A stretch of 11,974 bases of DNA from positions 3,583 to 15,556 of the forward strand of contig DNGD01000055.1 of assembly GCA_003486725.1 (NCBI GenBank). The letters run 5' to 3'. Shown in pieces: positions 5,834 to 11,974 of this stretch. This DNA comes from Rhodospirillaceae bacterium. Lineage in GTDB: Bacteria > Pseudomonadota > Alphaproteobacteria > UBA9219. Position 1 is the first letter of the stretch, and each line of letters starts with the position of its first letter. Under the pieces are notes generated by a model. The model saw only the letters and a program-made list of their open reading frames with translations. It was not told the origin of the DNA and made no database searches. The position numbers and the translations under genes are program-made.

Positions 5834-6522
5834 AAAAACGCGAAATTGTTCTGGATACGGAAACCACAGGCCTCAACCCCCTGAACGGCGACCGGCTGGT
5901 TGAAATCGGCTGCGTCGAGATTATCAACTTCCTGCCGACGGGAGTCGTCTTTCACCGCTATTTAAACCCTGAGCGCGACGTGCCAGCCGAGGCTTCGCGC
6001 GTGCACGGCCTGACCAACGAGTTTCTAGCCGATAAACCTGTTTTCGCGGGCGAGGTCGATGCGTTTCCGGATTTCATTGGCGGCGATCCGCTGGTCATCC
6101 ACAACGCGCCCTTTGATATGGGGTTCCTGAACGCCGAGCTGACCCGTCACGGGTTTCGCACTTTGCCCATGAGCCGTGCCGTTGATACCTTGCCGATGGC
6201 ACGCAAAATGTTTCCGGGCGCGCCAGCCTCTCTTGATGCGCTTTGCAAACGCTTTGGTGTCGATCTGTCCAGCCGCGATTTTCACGGCGCGCTTTTGGAT
6301 GCGCGGCTTCTGGCCGAAGTTTATCTGGAGCTTTGCGGCGGACGGCAGCCCGCCTTGATGGGGGCAACAGAAGCCAGCGCGCAAAGCGCTGCGATGGAGC
6401 AGGAGCAGGCGCAGCGAACCTTCCGCCAGCCGCGTGAGCACCTTGTTCCGCCCGATGAAATGGCCGCGCACGAAGAGTGGCTGGCCAAAATCAAAAATGC
6501 TTTATGGAAGCGCGCGGGCTGA
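5830..6522 (+). CDS. dnaQ: DNA polymerase III epsilon subunit (3'-5' proofreading exonuclease)
   Basis: DnaQ removes misincorporated nucleotides as part of the replicative polymerase core. The 230-residue protein is a DEDDh exonuclease: ExoI DTETTGL (Asp9, Glu11), Exo[12 protein letters not shown] (Asp96), ExoIII with His152 and Asp157 in [10 protein letters not shown]. The nuclease domain fills about 5-170. A linker rich in Ala, Gln and Glu (175-200) follows, then a short C-terminal region ([20 protein letters not shown]) in the place where epsilon binds the polymerase alpha subunit. Start is ATG at 5830, overlapping the coaE stop as ATGA; upstream open frame is coaE in another frame. It is the last gene of the ppsR operon and meets the convergent gene at 6526 after only 3 nt, with no visible terminator. 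Confidence 0.95.
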   Translation: MKKREIVLDTETTGLNPLNGDRLVEIGCVEIINFLPTGVVFHRYLNPERDVPAEASRVHGLTNEFLADKPVFAGEVDAFPDFIGGDPLVIHNAPFDMGFLNAELTRHGFRTLPMSRAVDTLPMARKMFPGAPASLDALCKRFGVDLSSRDFHGALLDARLLAEVYLELCGGRQPALMGATEASAQSAAMEQEQAQRTFRQPREHLVPPDEMAAHEEWLAKIKNALWKRAG

Positions 6523-6525
6523 TCT

Positions 6526-7164
6526 TTATCCGTTCAGATGTTCCGCGAGAAACGCCATGGTTTGCTGATGCGCAGCGCGCGCGGCCTCGGCGTTAAAGCC
6601 GCTTTGCTCGATACGGAAAAATCCTTCGGAGACACCATCGTAAAGAAGGGGCGTCACGTCTTCGCTTCGTTTTAACGAGCGGATCAGGCGCGCGGATTGA
6701 GCCGCTTCCTGCGGCGCTTCCGGAACACCCAGATGCAAGAGGACGGGACGTCGAATGTCGAACACCTCGTCGGCATAAGGCCCGATGCCGTTGCAGCCAT
6801 ACCCCACGGCGCAATCCACATCGCAGCGCGAGGCCATCAAAAAGGCCAACAATCCACCGAAACCAAATCCAAGCACGCCGACCTTGCCGCCGCAACCGGG
6901 TAGCTTGCGCATATATGCGAGCACTGCGAGCAAGTCGCGCACAGATTTTTCGGGATCGGGCGCGGCGTCTTCAACGTTGATCAGGCGGGGGTTGAGCGCA
7001 ATATAGCCTTCGTGCGCGAAGTCATCACACAGCGAGGCCATCCGCTCGGTTGGCATCAATCCGTCATCGATGATGATAAGTCCCGCGCCGTTGCCGCCAT
7101 TGGGGAGCGCGGCGATGGTTTCAATCGGGGCTTTATCAAAAGAATGTAGCGGGGGCAGAGACAT
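6526..7164 (-). CDS. Dienelactone hydrolase-fold protein lacking the catalytic triad
   Basis: The 212-residue protein has the alpha/beta-hydrolase layout of the dienelactone hydrolase (DLH) family and about its usual length. GLIIIDDGLMPTERMASLCDDFAHEGYIALNPRL resembles, in pieces, the DLH N-terminal half, and KVGVLGFGFGG (94-104) is the nucleophile elbow. The family elbow is GFCFGG with Cys as nucleophile; here that place is Gly101 (GGT). The acid motif, usually GExD, reads GVPE (146-149), and the usual GHGF with the catalytic His reads SEGF (Glu180). All three catalytic residues therefore appear replaced, so hydrolase activity is doubtful and a binding or scaffold role is possible. Start is ATG at 7164 with GAGGAG just upstream. 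It lies 64 nt after a large membrane protein on the same strand and may be co-transcribed with it. Alignment was done by eye. Confidence 0.75.
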   Translation of the reverse strand: MSLPPLHSFDKAPIETIAALPNGGNGAGLIIIDDGLMPTERMASLCDDFAHEGYIALNPRLINVEDAAPDPEKSVRDLLAVLAYMRKLPGCGGKVGVLGFGFGGLLAFLMASRCDVDCAVGYGCNGIGPYADEVFDIRRPVLLHLGVPEAPQEAAQSARLIRSLKRSEDVTPLLYDGVSEGFFRIEQSGFNAEAARAAHQQTMAFLAEHLNG

Positions 7165-7211
7165 CAGCTCCTCAATAACAAAGCAAAAAGCCGGTGAGGC
7201 AATAAGTCTTT

Positions 7212-7240
7212 ATTATAAGGCACAAATCCTAAGGATTCAT
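7212..7240 (-). promoter_or_regulatory. Candidate promoter of the DLH-like gene
   Basis: On the minus strand ATGAAT (7235-7240) precedes a perfect TATAAT (7212-7217) by 17 nt. The -35 overlaps the last codons of the upstream membrane-protein gene. The transcript would start near 7205, about 40 nt before the ATG at 7164. Confidence 0.4.
7225..7237. repeat. Perfect 13-nt palindrome AATCCT-A-AGGATT
   Basis: Two 6-base arms flank a single central base. It spans the stop codon (7229-7231) of the membrane-protein gene and lies in the spacer of the candidate DLH-like promoter, a position where an operator could act. It is short enough to be chance. Confidence 0.35.
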
Positions 7241-9232
7241 TGTTTCTACGCGCACACCATGCAGTGCGAGCAAACAACCGGAAAGGCCAGCACTTTCAAT
7301 ATGAAGGGACAAAAACGCCCCGCCCAACCCACTGACAACAAAGGGGAAATAATAGAGGGAGGTGGTCAAATCAAGGGTCGCGGCCTGCTCCGCCAGCGTC
7401 TCCCCACCCCTTGTTTGCAGGAGCCCTTTTATTCGAAGGGAAGGGCAGTTGTCCTGCTTTTGCGCGGTCAGGCCAAGGCGATAGTGACCAACGGGCAAAG
7501 GTTGATCCAAAAACAGGGTGGCCGAAGGCTCCAGCGAAGACAGCAAAACCCGCACCGACGACCCCTTTTCCGCGTTGCCTTTTGGTAAGGGATCAAACGC
7601 CGATTGTGTGCCACCTTGGGTGAAAACCCAAACTTGATCAAACGGGGTGAGGCGACGAATATTCGAAAGACCCTCATGCAGCGCCGCTGGCGTCCAAGGC
7701 TTGCGCCGCCAGACAGAAATTTTCACGCCGTCCTGAATCTCGAAGACGCGCTCGTCTTTGGTGAAAAGTTTTTCCAAAGAAGCCGGTGGGGGGAACTGGG
7801 CGGCCAGCGCGGCGACATTTTTCTGCCGTTTGGGATCTAGATGGAACTGCGCGGGCGTGGAGACAAGATAGACATTCGCTGCCGCATAAACATGAAGGGG
7901 CGGGTCCTGATCGCCATCACTTTCCGGCGCGGGGATAAAGCGATAGGCGGGCGCGACGTCGCGCAACACATCGGTATAGACCGCGCGTACGAGATCCTGA
8001 TTAAACACGAAGGACGAGCCGCTGACGGCGATGCGGTCTTTGTTTGTCGTTGTGCTGGCCACATACTGCGCGAGCGCCGCGAGATCTTCAATGTCCGTGC
8101 GCACCCAAGGCGGGCGTGGCGTGCCGAACAATGAAAGGGAGGGCGGCTCGCTCGGATACTCAAAGCGCGGTGCCAGCCAAAAGCAATAAGCGGCATTGGC
8201 AATCAGCCCACCAATCACAAGCGGCAACAGAAACCGTGACCGATTTTTAAGCGAAACAACCAACCCAACAACGCCCACGATAAACACCGGCGGCAGAAGC
8301 TTGACCAAATAATGCTGTCCGACCTGTACGGGGCCCAGCACCCAGATCAACAGCCACAGAAAGGCCGTGAGCAGAACAAAGGCGAGACCCGCCCTGTTCG
8401 TTGCGGCACCTTTCCACGCAAAGAACAAACCCGCGCCAGCCGCGGCGATCAGCACGAGGCCCGCATGGGCGAGGGTGAGATGGATAAAATAGAGGGCAGG
8501 GCGCTCATAGGATTGATACAGATCGATATAACTCGTCGTGATCATCTCGTGGAAATGGACGGGCTCGATGACCACAAGCGTGGCCAGCGCCGCCGCGCCG
8601 CGCAGCGCGTGATGGACCCAAAACCCGCGCGTTTTCCATGTGGGAAGATCGATCAGTACCCCCGCCAGCAGAACGGCCATGCCAGCATAGGCGTAATGGC
8701 GGCGAAAAACGATGGAAAGCCCCACAAGCGCACCGATGCCCAGCGCGTGTTTCACGCGGCGCGTGGGGCCACTGGCCAGCGCCAGCGCAAACACGAGCAT
8801 CGCCGCCCCGCCCATATCGGGATAGCCTTGCAATAATGGATACCAAAGAAACGGTACCAGCGAACAGGCGGCGAAGGCAAGAAGCAGGGCCTTCGTCCAC
8901 GAGAACCCGAACAGCTGGCGCAGCAAAAAGCCCGCGCCCAGTTGATAGGCCACGCCATAGACGACAAAATTGGTCAGGATATAAACAAGGCGCGAGGGCT
9001 CGAAGAGCGAAAATGTCAGAAGGGAAGGGATCGTAAACAGCAGATTATATTTGTGATCGAAGCTTTGCCACAGGCTGCGCCAATCCCCGTTCGCCCATTG
9101 CTCCAAGGCCATGTTCGGATACATGGCATAGTCCCAAAAATCGATCGCCCGCTCGTGCCCCAGATAAAGGAACACAAACAAGAACTGCAAAGAGACGACA
9201 AGAACGAGGGAGAGGGGCTTCAGAAAGGACAT
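7229..9232 (-). CDS. Multi-pass membrane protein, probable GT-C glycosyltransferase
   Basis: The 667-residue product has about ten hydrophobic segments between residues 5 and 350, beginning with PLSLVLVVSLQFLFVFLYL (6-24), then a soluble C-terminal part of roughly 300 residues. The first loop after TM1 is acidic and aromatic (ERAIDFWDYAMYP, Asp31 and Asp34), the place where GT-C glycosyltransferases (ArnT/PMT, family 39-like) carry their catalytic acids. A loop GQHYLVKLLPP near 305-315 is also GT-C-like. Such enzymes move sugars from polyprenyl phosphate donors to lipid A, proteins or wall glycans on the outer face of the inner membrane; the acceptor here is unknown. Start is ATG at 9232 with AGGA 8 nt upstream; a TTG at 9268 in frame has no support. 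The family call is by topology and loop pattern; a wholly different membrane protein is possible. Confidence 0.6.
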   Translation of the reverse strand: MSFLKPLSLVLVVSLQFLFVFLYLGHERAIDFWDYAMYPNMALEQWANGDWRSLWQSFDHKYNLLFTIPSLLTFSLFEPSRLVYILTNFVVYGVAYQLGAGFLLRQLFGFSWTKALLLAFAACSLVPFLWYPLLQGYPDMGGAAMLVFALALASGPTRRVKHALGIGALVGLSIVFRRHYAYAGMAVLLAGVLIDLPTWKTRGFWVHHALRGAAALATLVVIEPVHFHEMITTSYIDLYQSYERPALYFIHLTLAHAGLVLIAAAGAGLFFAWKGAATNRAGLAFVLLTAFLWLLIWVLGPVQVGQHYLVKLLPPVFIVGVVGLVVSLKNRSRFLLPLVIGGLIANAAYCFWLAPRFEYPSEPPSLSLFGTPRPPWVRTDIEDLAALAQYVASTTTNKDRIAVSGSSFVFNQDLVRAVYTDVLRDVAPAYRFIPAPESDGDQDPPLHVYAAANVYLVSTPAQFHLDPKRQKNVAALAAQFPPPASLEKLFTKDERVFEIQDGVKISVWRRKPWTPAALHEGLSNIRRLTPFDQVWVFTQGGTQSAFDPLPKGNAEKGSSVRVLLSSLEPSATLFLDQPLPVGHYRLGLTAQKQDNCPSLRIKGLLQTRGGETLAEQAATLDLTTSLYYFPFVVSGLGGAFLSLHIESAGLSGCLLALHGVRVETMNP

Positions 9233-9288
9233 GGTCTTTATCCTAAGCGACCTTGTTTCGCTCAGCAAGTGGGGAGGCGATGGCGCGG

Positions 9289-9317
9289 TTGAAGTTGGCG
9301 AAGATTTATCCTATGAT
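9289..9317 (+). promoter_or_regulatory. Promoter of the DUF6489-secreted protein-mnmE operon
   Basis: TTGAAG (9289-9294) and TATGAT (9312-9317) are separated by exactly 17 nt, with four and five of six consensus bases. It lies in the divergent gap between the membrane protein (start 9232) and the small gene at 9363, about 40 nt upstream of that start. This is the best sigma-70-type match seen outside the origin. Confidence 0.6.
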
Positions 9318-9362
9318 GCACACACAAAAAACCGCTGCCAAAAAATGCGAAAGGTCGCCCCC

Positions 9363-9656
9363 ATGAAAGTCACCGTCAACGTCGAATGCACCCCCGAAGA
9401 AGCGCGCGTCTTTCTGGGCCTGCCCGATGTGCAGCCGATGCAGGCCGCCGTGATGGCTGACCTTGAGCGCCGCATGCTCGACAACATTCAGGCGATGAGC
9501 CCTGATGCGATGGTGCAAACATGGCTTCCCGCCAGCATGCAAGGCGCCGAGAATTTGCAAAAAATGTTTTGGGGTCAGGTGCAAAGCATGATGTCCGGCG
9601 TCGTGAACACGGCCAATACGGCCATCACGATGAAGGACAAGTCCGACGCGGCGTAA
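9363..9656 (+). CDS. Small conserved alphaproteobacterial protein, DUF6489-like
   Basis: The 97-residue protein begins MKVTVNVECTPEEARVFLGL, followed by PDVQPMQAAVMADLERRM and a C-terminal helix with several Met and Asn residues. This N-terminal pattern resembles the DUF6489 family of small alphaproteobacterial proteins; function is unknown. It has no signal peptide and no membrane segment; the middle and C-terminal parts look helical and amphipathic. Start is ATG at 9363, with AAAGG about 9 nt before it; the frame is open further upstream to 9231 but that part overlaps the promoter. It is the first gene of a unit with the secreted protein (23-nt gap) and mnmE. Family assignment is from memory of the N-terminal pattern. 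Confidence 0.7.
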   Translation: MKVTVNVECTPEEARVFLGLPDVQPMQAAVMADLERRMLDNIQAMSPDAMVQTWLPASMQGAENLQKMFWGQVQSMMSGVVNTANTAITMKDKSDAA

Positions 9657-9679
9657 AGAGCAGAAGAGAAGGACGTGAA

Positions 9680-10237
9680 ATGAACAGCGCCGCACGACAC
9701 AAAGCCGTTCATGTCTTCTTTTCTATAATGCTGGGACTGGCCTTGTTGTGCGGGCACAGCGCCCACGCTGGAGCCGACGGGGCGGCAGAGTATGCCTTTG
9801 GCTCTACGCAATCGGTGCTTCAAAAAGACATTGGGGCAAAAGGGGCCGCCCTTGCCGTGCAGCAATCGGGAACCCCTTTGGACGGGCTTGTCTTAGATGT
9901 TCCCGCCGGCGCCTTCCCTCGTGACGGAAAAATAACGATTGGTTATAATAACGGGACACTTAAGCTGAACACGGGGACGCCCTCTGGTCAGGTTGCAGTC
10001 ATTGATTTTGGCGGCGTTCAGGCGTTGGAAAAACCGGTTACTATTAGAGTTTCCTACGCCAAGACAGAGCAGGTTAGCGGTGTTGTTGGGTATGCAATCG
10101 ATGATCGCGGACGCCTAGAGCCCGTTACCTTGTCCCGCATTGATCCCGATCTTAACGTTGCCGAGTTTTCCACTTTTGTTCCTCTGGTTTTCACGTGGGT
10201 TTATTTAGAGTCCCCGTTCGGCATAAGAAAGCAGTGA
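9680..10237 (+). CDS. Secreted beta-rich protein of unknown function (ZU5-like, tentative)
   Basis: The 185-residue product has a clear signal peptide: positive start (RHK), hydrophobic core VFFSIMLGLALLC and an AHA cleavage site before about residue 31, so it is probably periplasmic. The mature part is about 155 residues and looks all-beta. It contains GLVLDVPAGAFPRDGKITIGY, in pieces resembling the VPxGA start of ZU5-type domains, then KPVTIRVSYAKTEQVSGVVGYAI and a hydrophobic end STFVPLVFTWVYLESPFG. There is no lipobox and no catalytic motif that I recognise. Start is ATG at 9680 with AAGGA 6 nt upstream. The TGA overlaps the GTG of mnmE by 4 nt, so the tRNA-modification gene is probably translationally coupled to it, an unusual pairing. 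Function unknown. Confidence 0.8.
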   Translation: MNSAARHKAVHVFFSIMLGLALLCGHSAHAGADGAAEYAFGSTQSVLQKDIGAKGAALAVQQSGTPLDGLVLDVPAGAFPRDGKITIGYNNGTLKLNTGTPSGQVAVIDFGGVQALEKPVTIRVSYAKTEQVSGVVGYAIDDRGRLEPVTLSRIDPDLNVAEFSTFVPLVFTWVYLESPFGIRKQ

Positions 10238-11589
10238 CAGCGTTGCCCTCCGCCCCCCCCACCATCGTCGCTTTATCTTCTGCGCTCGGACGGGCGGGGG
10301 TGGCCGTCGTGCGCGTATCGGGGGCTCGCGCCGCCGCGGTGTTTGAAAAACTTTGCCGTCCCGCTACGCAACCGGAGCCACGCCGCGCCAGTTTGCGCGA
10401 TGTCATCGACCCTGCCACGGGAGAGCTGATCGATCACGCGCTGACCTTATGGTTTCCCGCCCCGCATAGTTTCACGGGAGAAGATGTGGTGGAGCTGCAT
10501 CTTCACGGCGGACGCGCGATCATCAAGGCCGTGATCGAAAATCTTTGCCGCCTTGACGGCTTCGCGCTGGCCGAGGCGGGCGAATTTTCCCGCCGCGCCT
10601 TTGAAAACGGCAAGATGGATTTGACCGAGGCCGAAGGCATCGCCGATCTGATCGATGCCGAAACAGCCGCGCAGCGCCGCCAAGCCTTGCGCCAGATGGA
10701 TGGCGCTTTGGGCGCGCTCTATCACGACTGGGCGGATCGCCTGACCCACGCGCTGGCCTTTATCGAGGCCGAAATTGATTTTGCGGATGAAGAAATCCCG
10801 CCCGATATCGCCGCGCAACGATTAGCGGGCGTGCGCGAAGTTCTGGAGGCGCTGACCGCGCACCTGAACGACAATCACCGTGGCGAGCGGCTGCGCGAGG
10901 GTTTCACGGTGGCCATTTTGGGCGCGCCGAATGCCGGAAAATCTAGCCTTTTGAATGCGTTAGCACAGCGAGAGGCGGCCATTGTTTCCCCCATCGCTGG
11001 TACGACCCGTGATGTGATCGAGGTTCAGCTGGATCTGGGCGGCTATCCCGTCTCGCTGGTGGATACTGCGGGGCTTCGCGAAAGCGCCGATGCGATCGAG
11101 AGCGAAGGGGTGCGTCGCGCCCTCGCCCGGGCCGATCAAGCGGACTTCAAAATACTTCTCTTTGATGGCAGTGCCGCCGTGCCCGACCCGCACACCCTCG
11201 CTCTTCTCGATGGCGCTGCGTTGGTGGTGGTGAATAAGAGCGATCTGGGTTCTGCGCCGCCCCCTCTTCTTGCAAAGACCGACAGCGTCTCCCCCCTCTC
11301 CCTCTCCGTCAAAACAGGCGAGGGGCTGACCGAGTTGACCGCCAAACTGATCCATGAAATTGATCGCCGCTTTATGCCGACTGCGCAGCCTTCGTTGACC
11401 CGTCTGCGCCATCGCTTGGCCTTGGAAGAATGTCAGCGCTTTTTGCAAAGTGCTCTTTCCGCCACGCAAACAGAGTTGAGCGCCGAGGATTTGCGCCTTG
11501 CCGTTCGTTCGCTGGGCCGCATCACGGGCCGCGTCGATGTCGAGGATTTGCTCGACATCATCTTCAGCAGCTTTTGCATCGGGAAATAG
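10234..11589 (+). CDS. mnmE: tRNA modification GTPase MnmE (TrmE)
   Basis: MnmE with MnmG adds the (carboxymethyl)aminomethyl group to U34 of certain tRNAs, using a formyl-type tetrahydrofolate donor, GTP and FAD. The 451-residue protein has the N-terminal folate-binding domain (about 10-130, from PTIVALSSALGRAGVAVVRV, with FTGEDVVELHLHGG), a helical domain, and the inserted G domain: G1 GAPNAGKS (230-237), G2 GTTRD (256-260), G3 DTAG (277-280), G4 NKSD (334-337). It ends in the required CIGK (448-451). Start is GTG at 10234, overlapping the previous TGA; an in-frame GTG or ATG further upstream at 10195 would add 13 residues inside the preceding gene. The usual partner mnmG does not follow: the next gene is convergent. 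In many alphaproteobacteria mnmE lies next to rho, so this copy has moved relative to the origin. Confidence 0.97.
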   Translation: MTALPSAPPTIVALSSALGRAGVAVVRVSGARAAAVFEKLCRPATQPEPRRASLRDVIDPATGELIDHALTLWFPAPHSFTGEDVVELHLHGGRAIIKAVIENLCRLDGFALAEAGEFSRRAFENGKMDLTEAEGIADLIDAETAAQRRQALRQMDGALGALYHDWADRLTHALAFIEAEIDFADEEIPPDIAAQRLAGVREVLEALTAHLNDNHRGERLREGFTVAILGAPNAGKSSLLNALAQREAAIVSPIAGTTRDVIEVQLDLGGYPVSLVDTAGLRESADAIESEGVRRALARADQADFKILLFDGSAAVPDPHTLALLDGAALVVVNKSDLGSAPPPLLAKTDSVSPLSLSVKTGEGLTELTAKLIHEIDRRFMPTAQPSLTRLRHRLALEECQRFLQSALSATQTELSAEDLRLAVRSLGRITGRVDVEDLLDIIFSSFCIGK

Positions 11590-11620
11590 CAAGCCGCTCC
11601 ATGACAGGCCAGAGGGAAAC

Positions 11621-11974
11621 CTATCCCGAAAAATACCACTCAGGGTTATACATGGGGCGTCCTATACGAAGCTGGCGTTTTGTGAAAGGGTACGCTCCTA
11701 CGGCATAGTGACCGGACCTTAGGGCATCAAGAAAGTCCTTGGGGTCTTTTTTTGAGCAGCGCGAAGGGTCGAAATAAAAGGTGACGGGAAGGGGTGGCCC
11801 CCCGTTTTGTCTGTATTCCGCGATCGCGCAGAGGAGCGCGAGAACATTTTTCTTTGGGCACAACACCTCGACCTTTACCGCAGCCCTTTGTTTTTCAAGC
11901 CAGGACCCCAGAACCATGGCGCTATACATTCCTTCGTTGAGAGCAAGGTTGTATGACGCGTCATCTTTTGCGGC
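11621..11974 (-). CDS. Unrecognised protein, C-terminal part (start beyond window)
   Basis: An open frame runs from the window edge to a TAG at 11621-11623, giving at least 117 residues. An internal ATG at 11929 is in frame, but the frame stays open upstream of it with plausible coding (ASYNLALNEG), so the true start is likely outside. The visible part includes KVEVLCPKKNVLALLCAIAEY, a predicted alternating strand and helix, then PVTFYFDPSRCSKKDPKDFL and a C-terminal YAVGAYPFTKRQ...MYNPEWYFSG. There is no signal peptide or membrane segment in this part. Two cysteines are present, not in a known metal motif. It converges on mnmE with a 31-nt gap. I do not recognise the family. Confidence 0.55.
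   Translation of the reverse strand, partial: AAKDDASYNLALNEGMYSAMVLGSWLEKQRAAVKVEVLCPKKNVLALLCAIAEYRQNGGPPLPVTFYFDPSRCSKKDPKDFLDALRSGHYAVGAYPFTKRQLRIGRPMYNPEWYFSG

Noticed and set aside
6520..6528. Bidirectional terminator between dnaQ and the convergent DLH-like gene
   Set aside because: The stops are 3 nt apart and no hairpin with U-runs was found around them.
10187..10202. parS-like sequence: CACGTG core with TTT on its left and G on its right, within 10 kb of the origin
   Set aside because: Only one arm of the 16-bp parS palindrome matches; the right arm is GGTTT. It lies in the coding end of the secreted protein gene, so chance is more likely.

Overview
The window reads as a chromosomal segment of an alphaproteobacterium that spans a probable replication origin. 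The gene order rho-hemH-hemE | AT-rich gap | ppsR-aroE-coaE-dnaQ matches the well-known origin region of Caulobacter and Rickettsia, where oriC lies between hemE and the RP001/ppsR homologue. The 368-bp gap (3110-3477) contains a perfect DnaA box, three one-mismatch boxes, several weaker ones, a 24-bp run of A/T only, and a perfect TTAA-N7-TTAA site for the cell-cycle regulator CtrA. No IS element, CRISPR array, tRNA or rRNA was seen. The genus cannot be named from this sequence; a free-living lineage such as Rhodospirillales or Micavibrionales is a guess.

Left arm (1-3109, all minus strand, transcribed away from the origin): hemE and hemH, joined by an ATGA overlap, encode uroporphyrinogen decarboxylase and ferrochelatase, two steps of haem synthesis. 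After a 268-nt gap comes rho (transcription terminator), cut by the window edge within its ATPase domain.

Right arm (3478-6522, plus strand): ppsR (PPDK regulatory kinase/phosphorylase), aroE (shikimate dehydrogenase), coaE (dephospho-CoA kinase) and dnaQ (proofreading exonuclease) form one operon in which every junction is a 4-nt ATGA overlap. The maf gene that usually sits between ppsR and aroE is absent, and the secB-type neighbour after dnaQ is replaced by accessory genes.

Accessory block (6526-10237): on the minus strand lie a large multi-pass membrane protein resembling a GT-C glycosyltransferase and, after it, a dienelactone-hydrolase-fold protein that has lost all three catalytic residues. 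On the plus strand a promoter leads into a small DUF6489-like protein, a secreted beta-rich protein and mnmE (tRNA wobble-uridine GTPase), the last two overlapping by 4 nt. MnmE is usually next to rho and mnmG on the other side of the origin, so its position here suggests a rearrangement. The right edge (11621-11974, minus) holds the C-terminal part of an unrecognised protein converging on mnmE.
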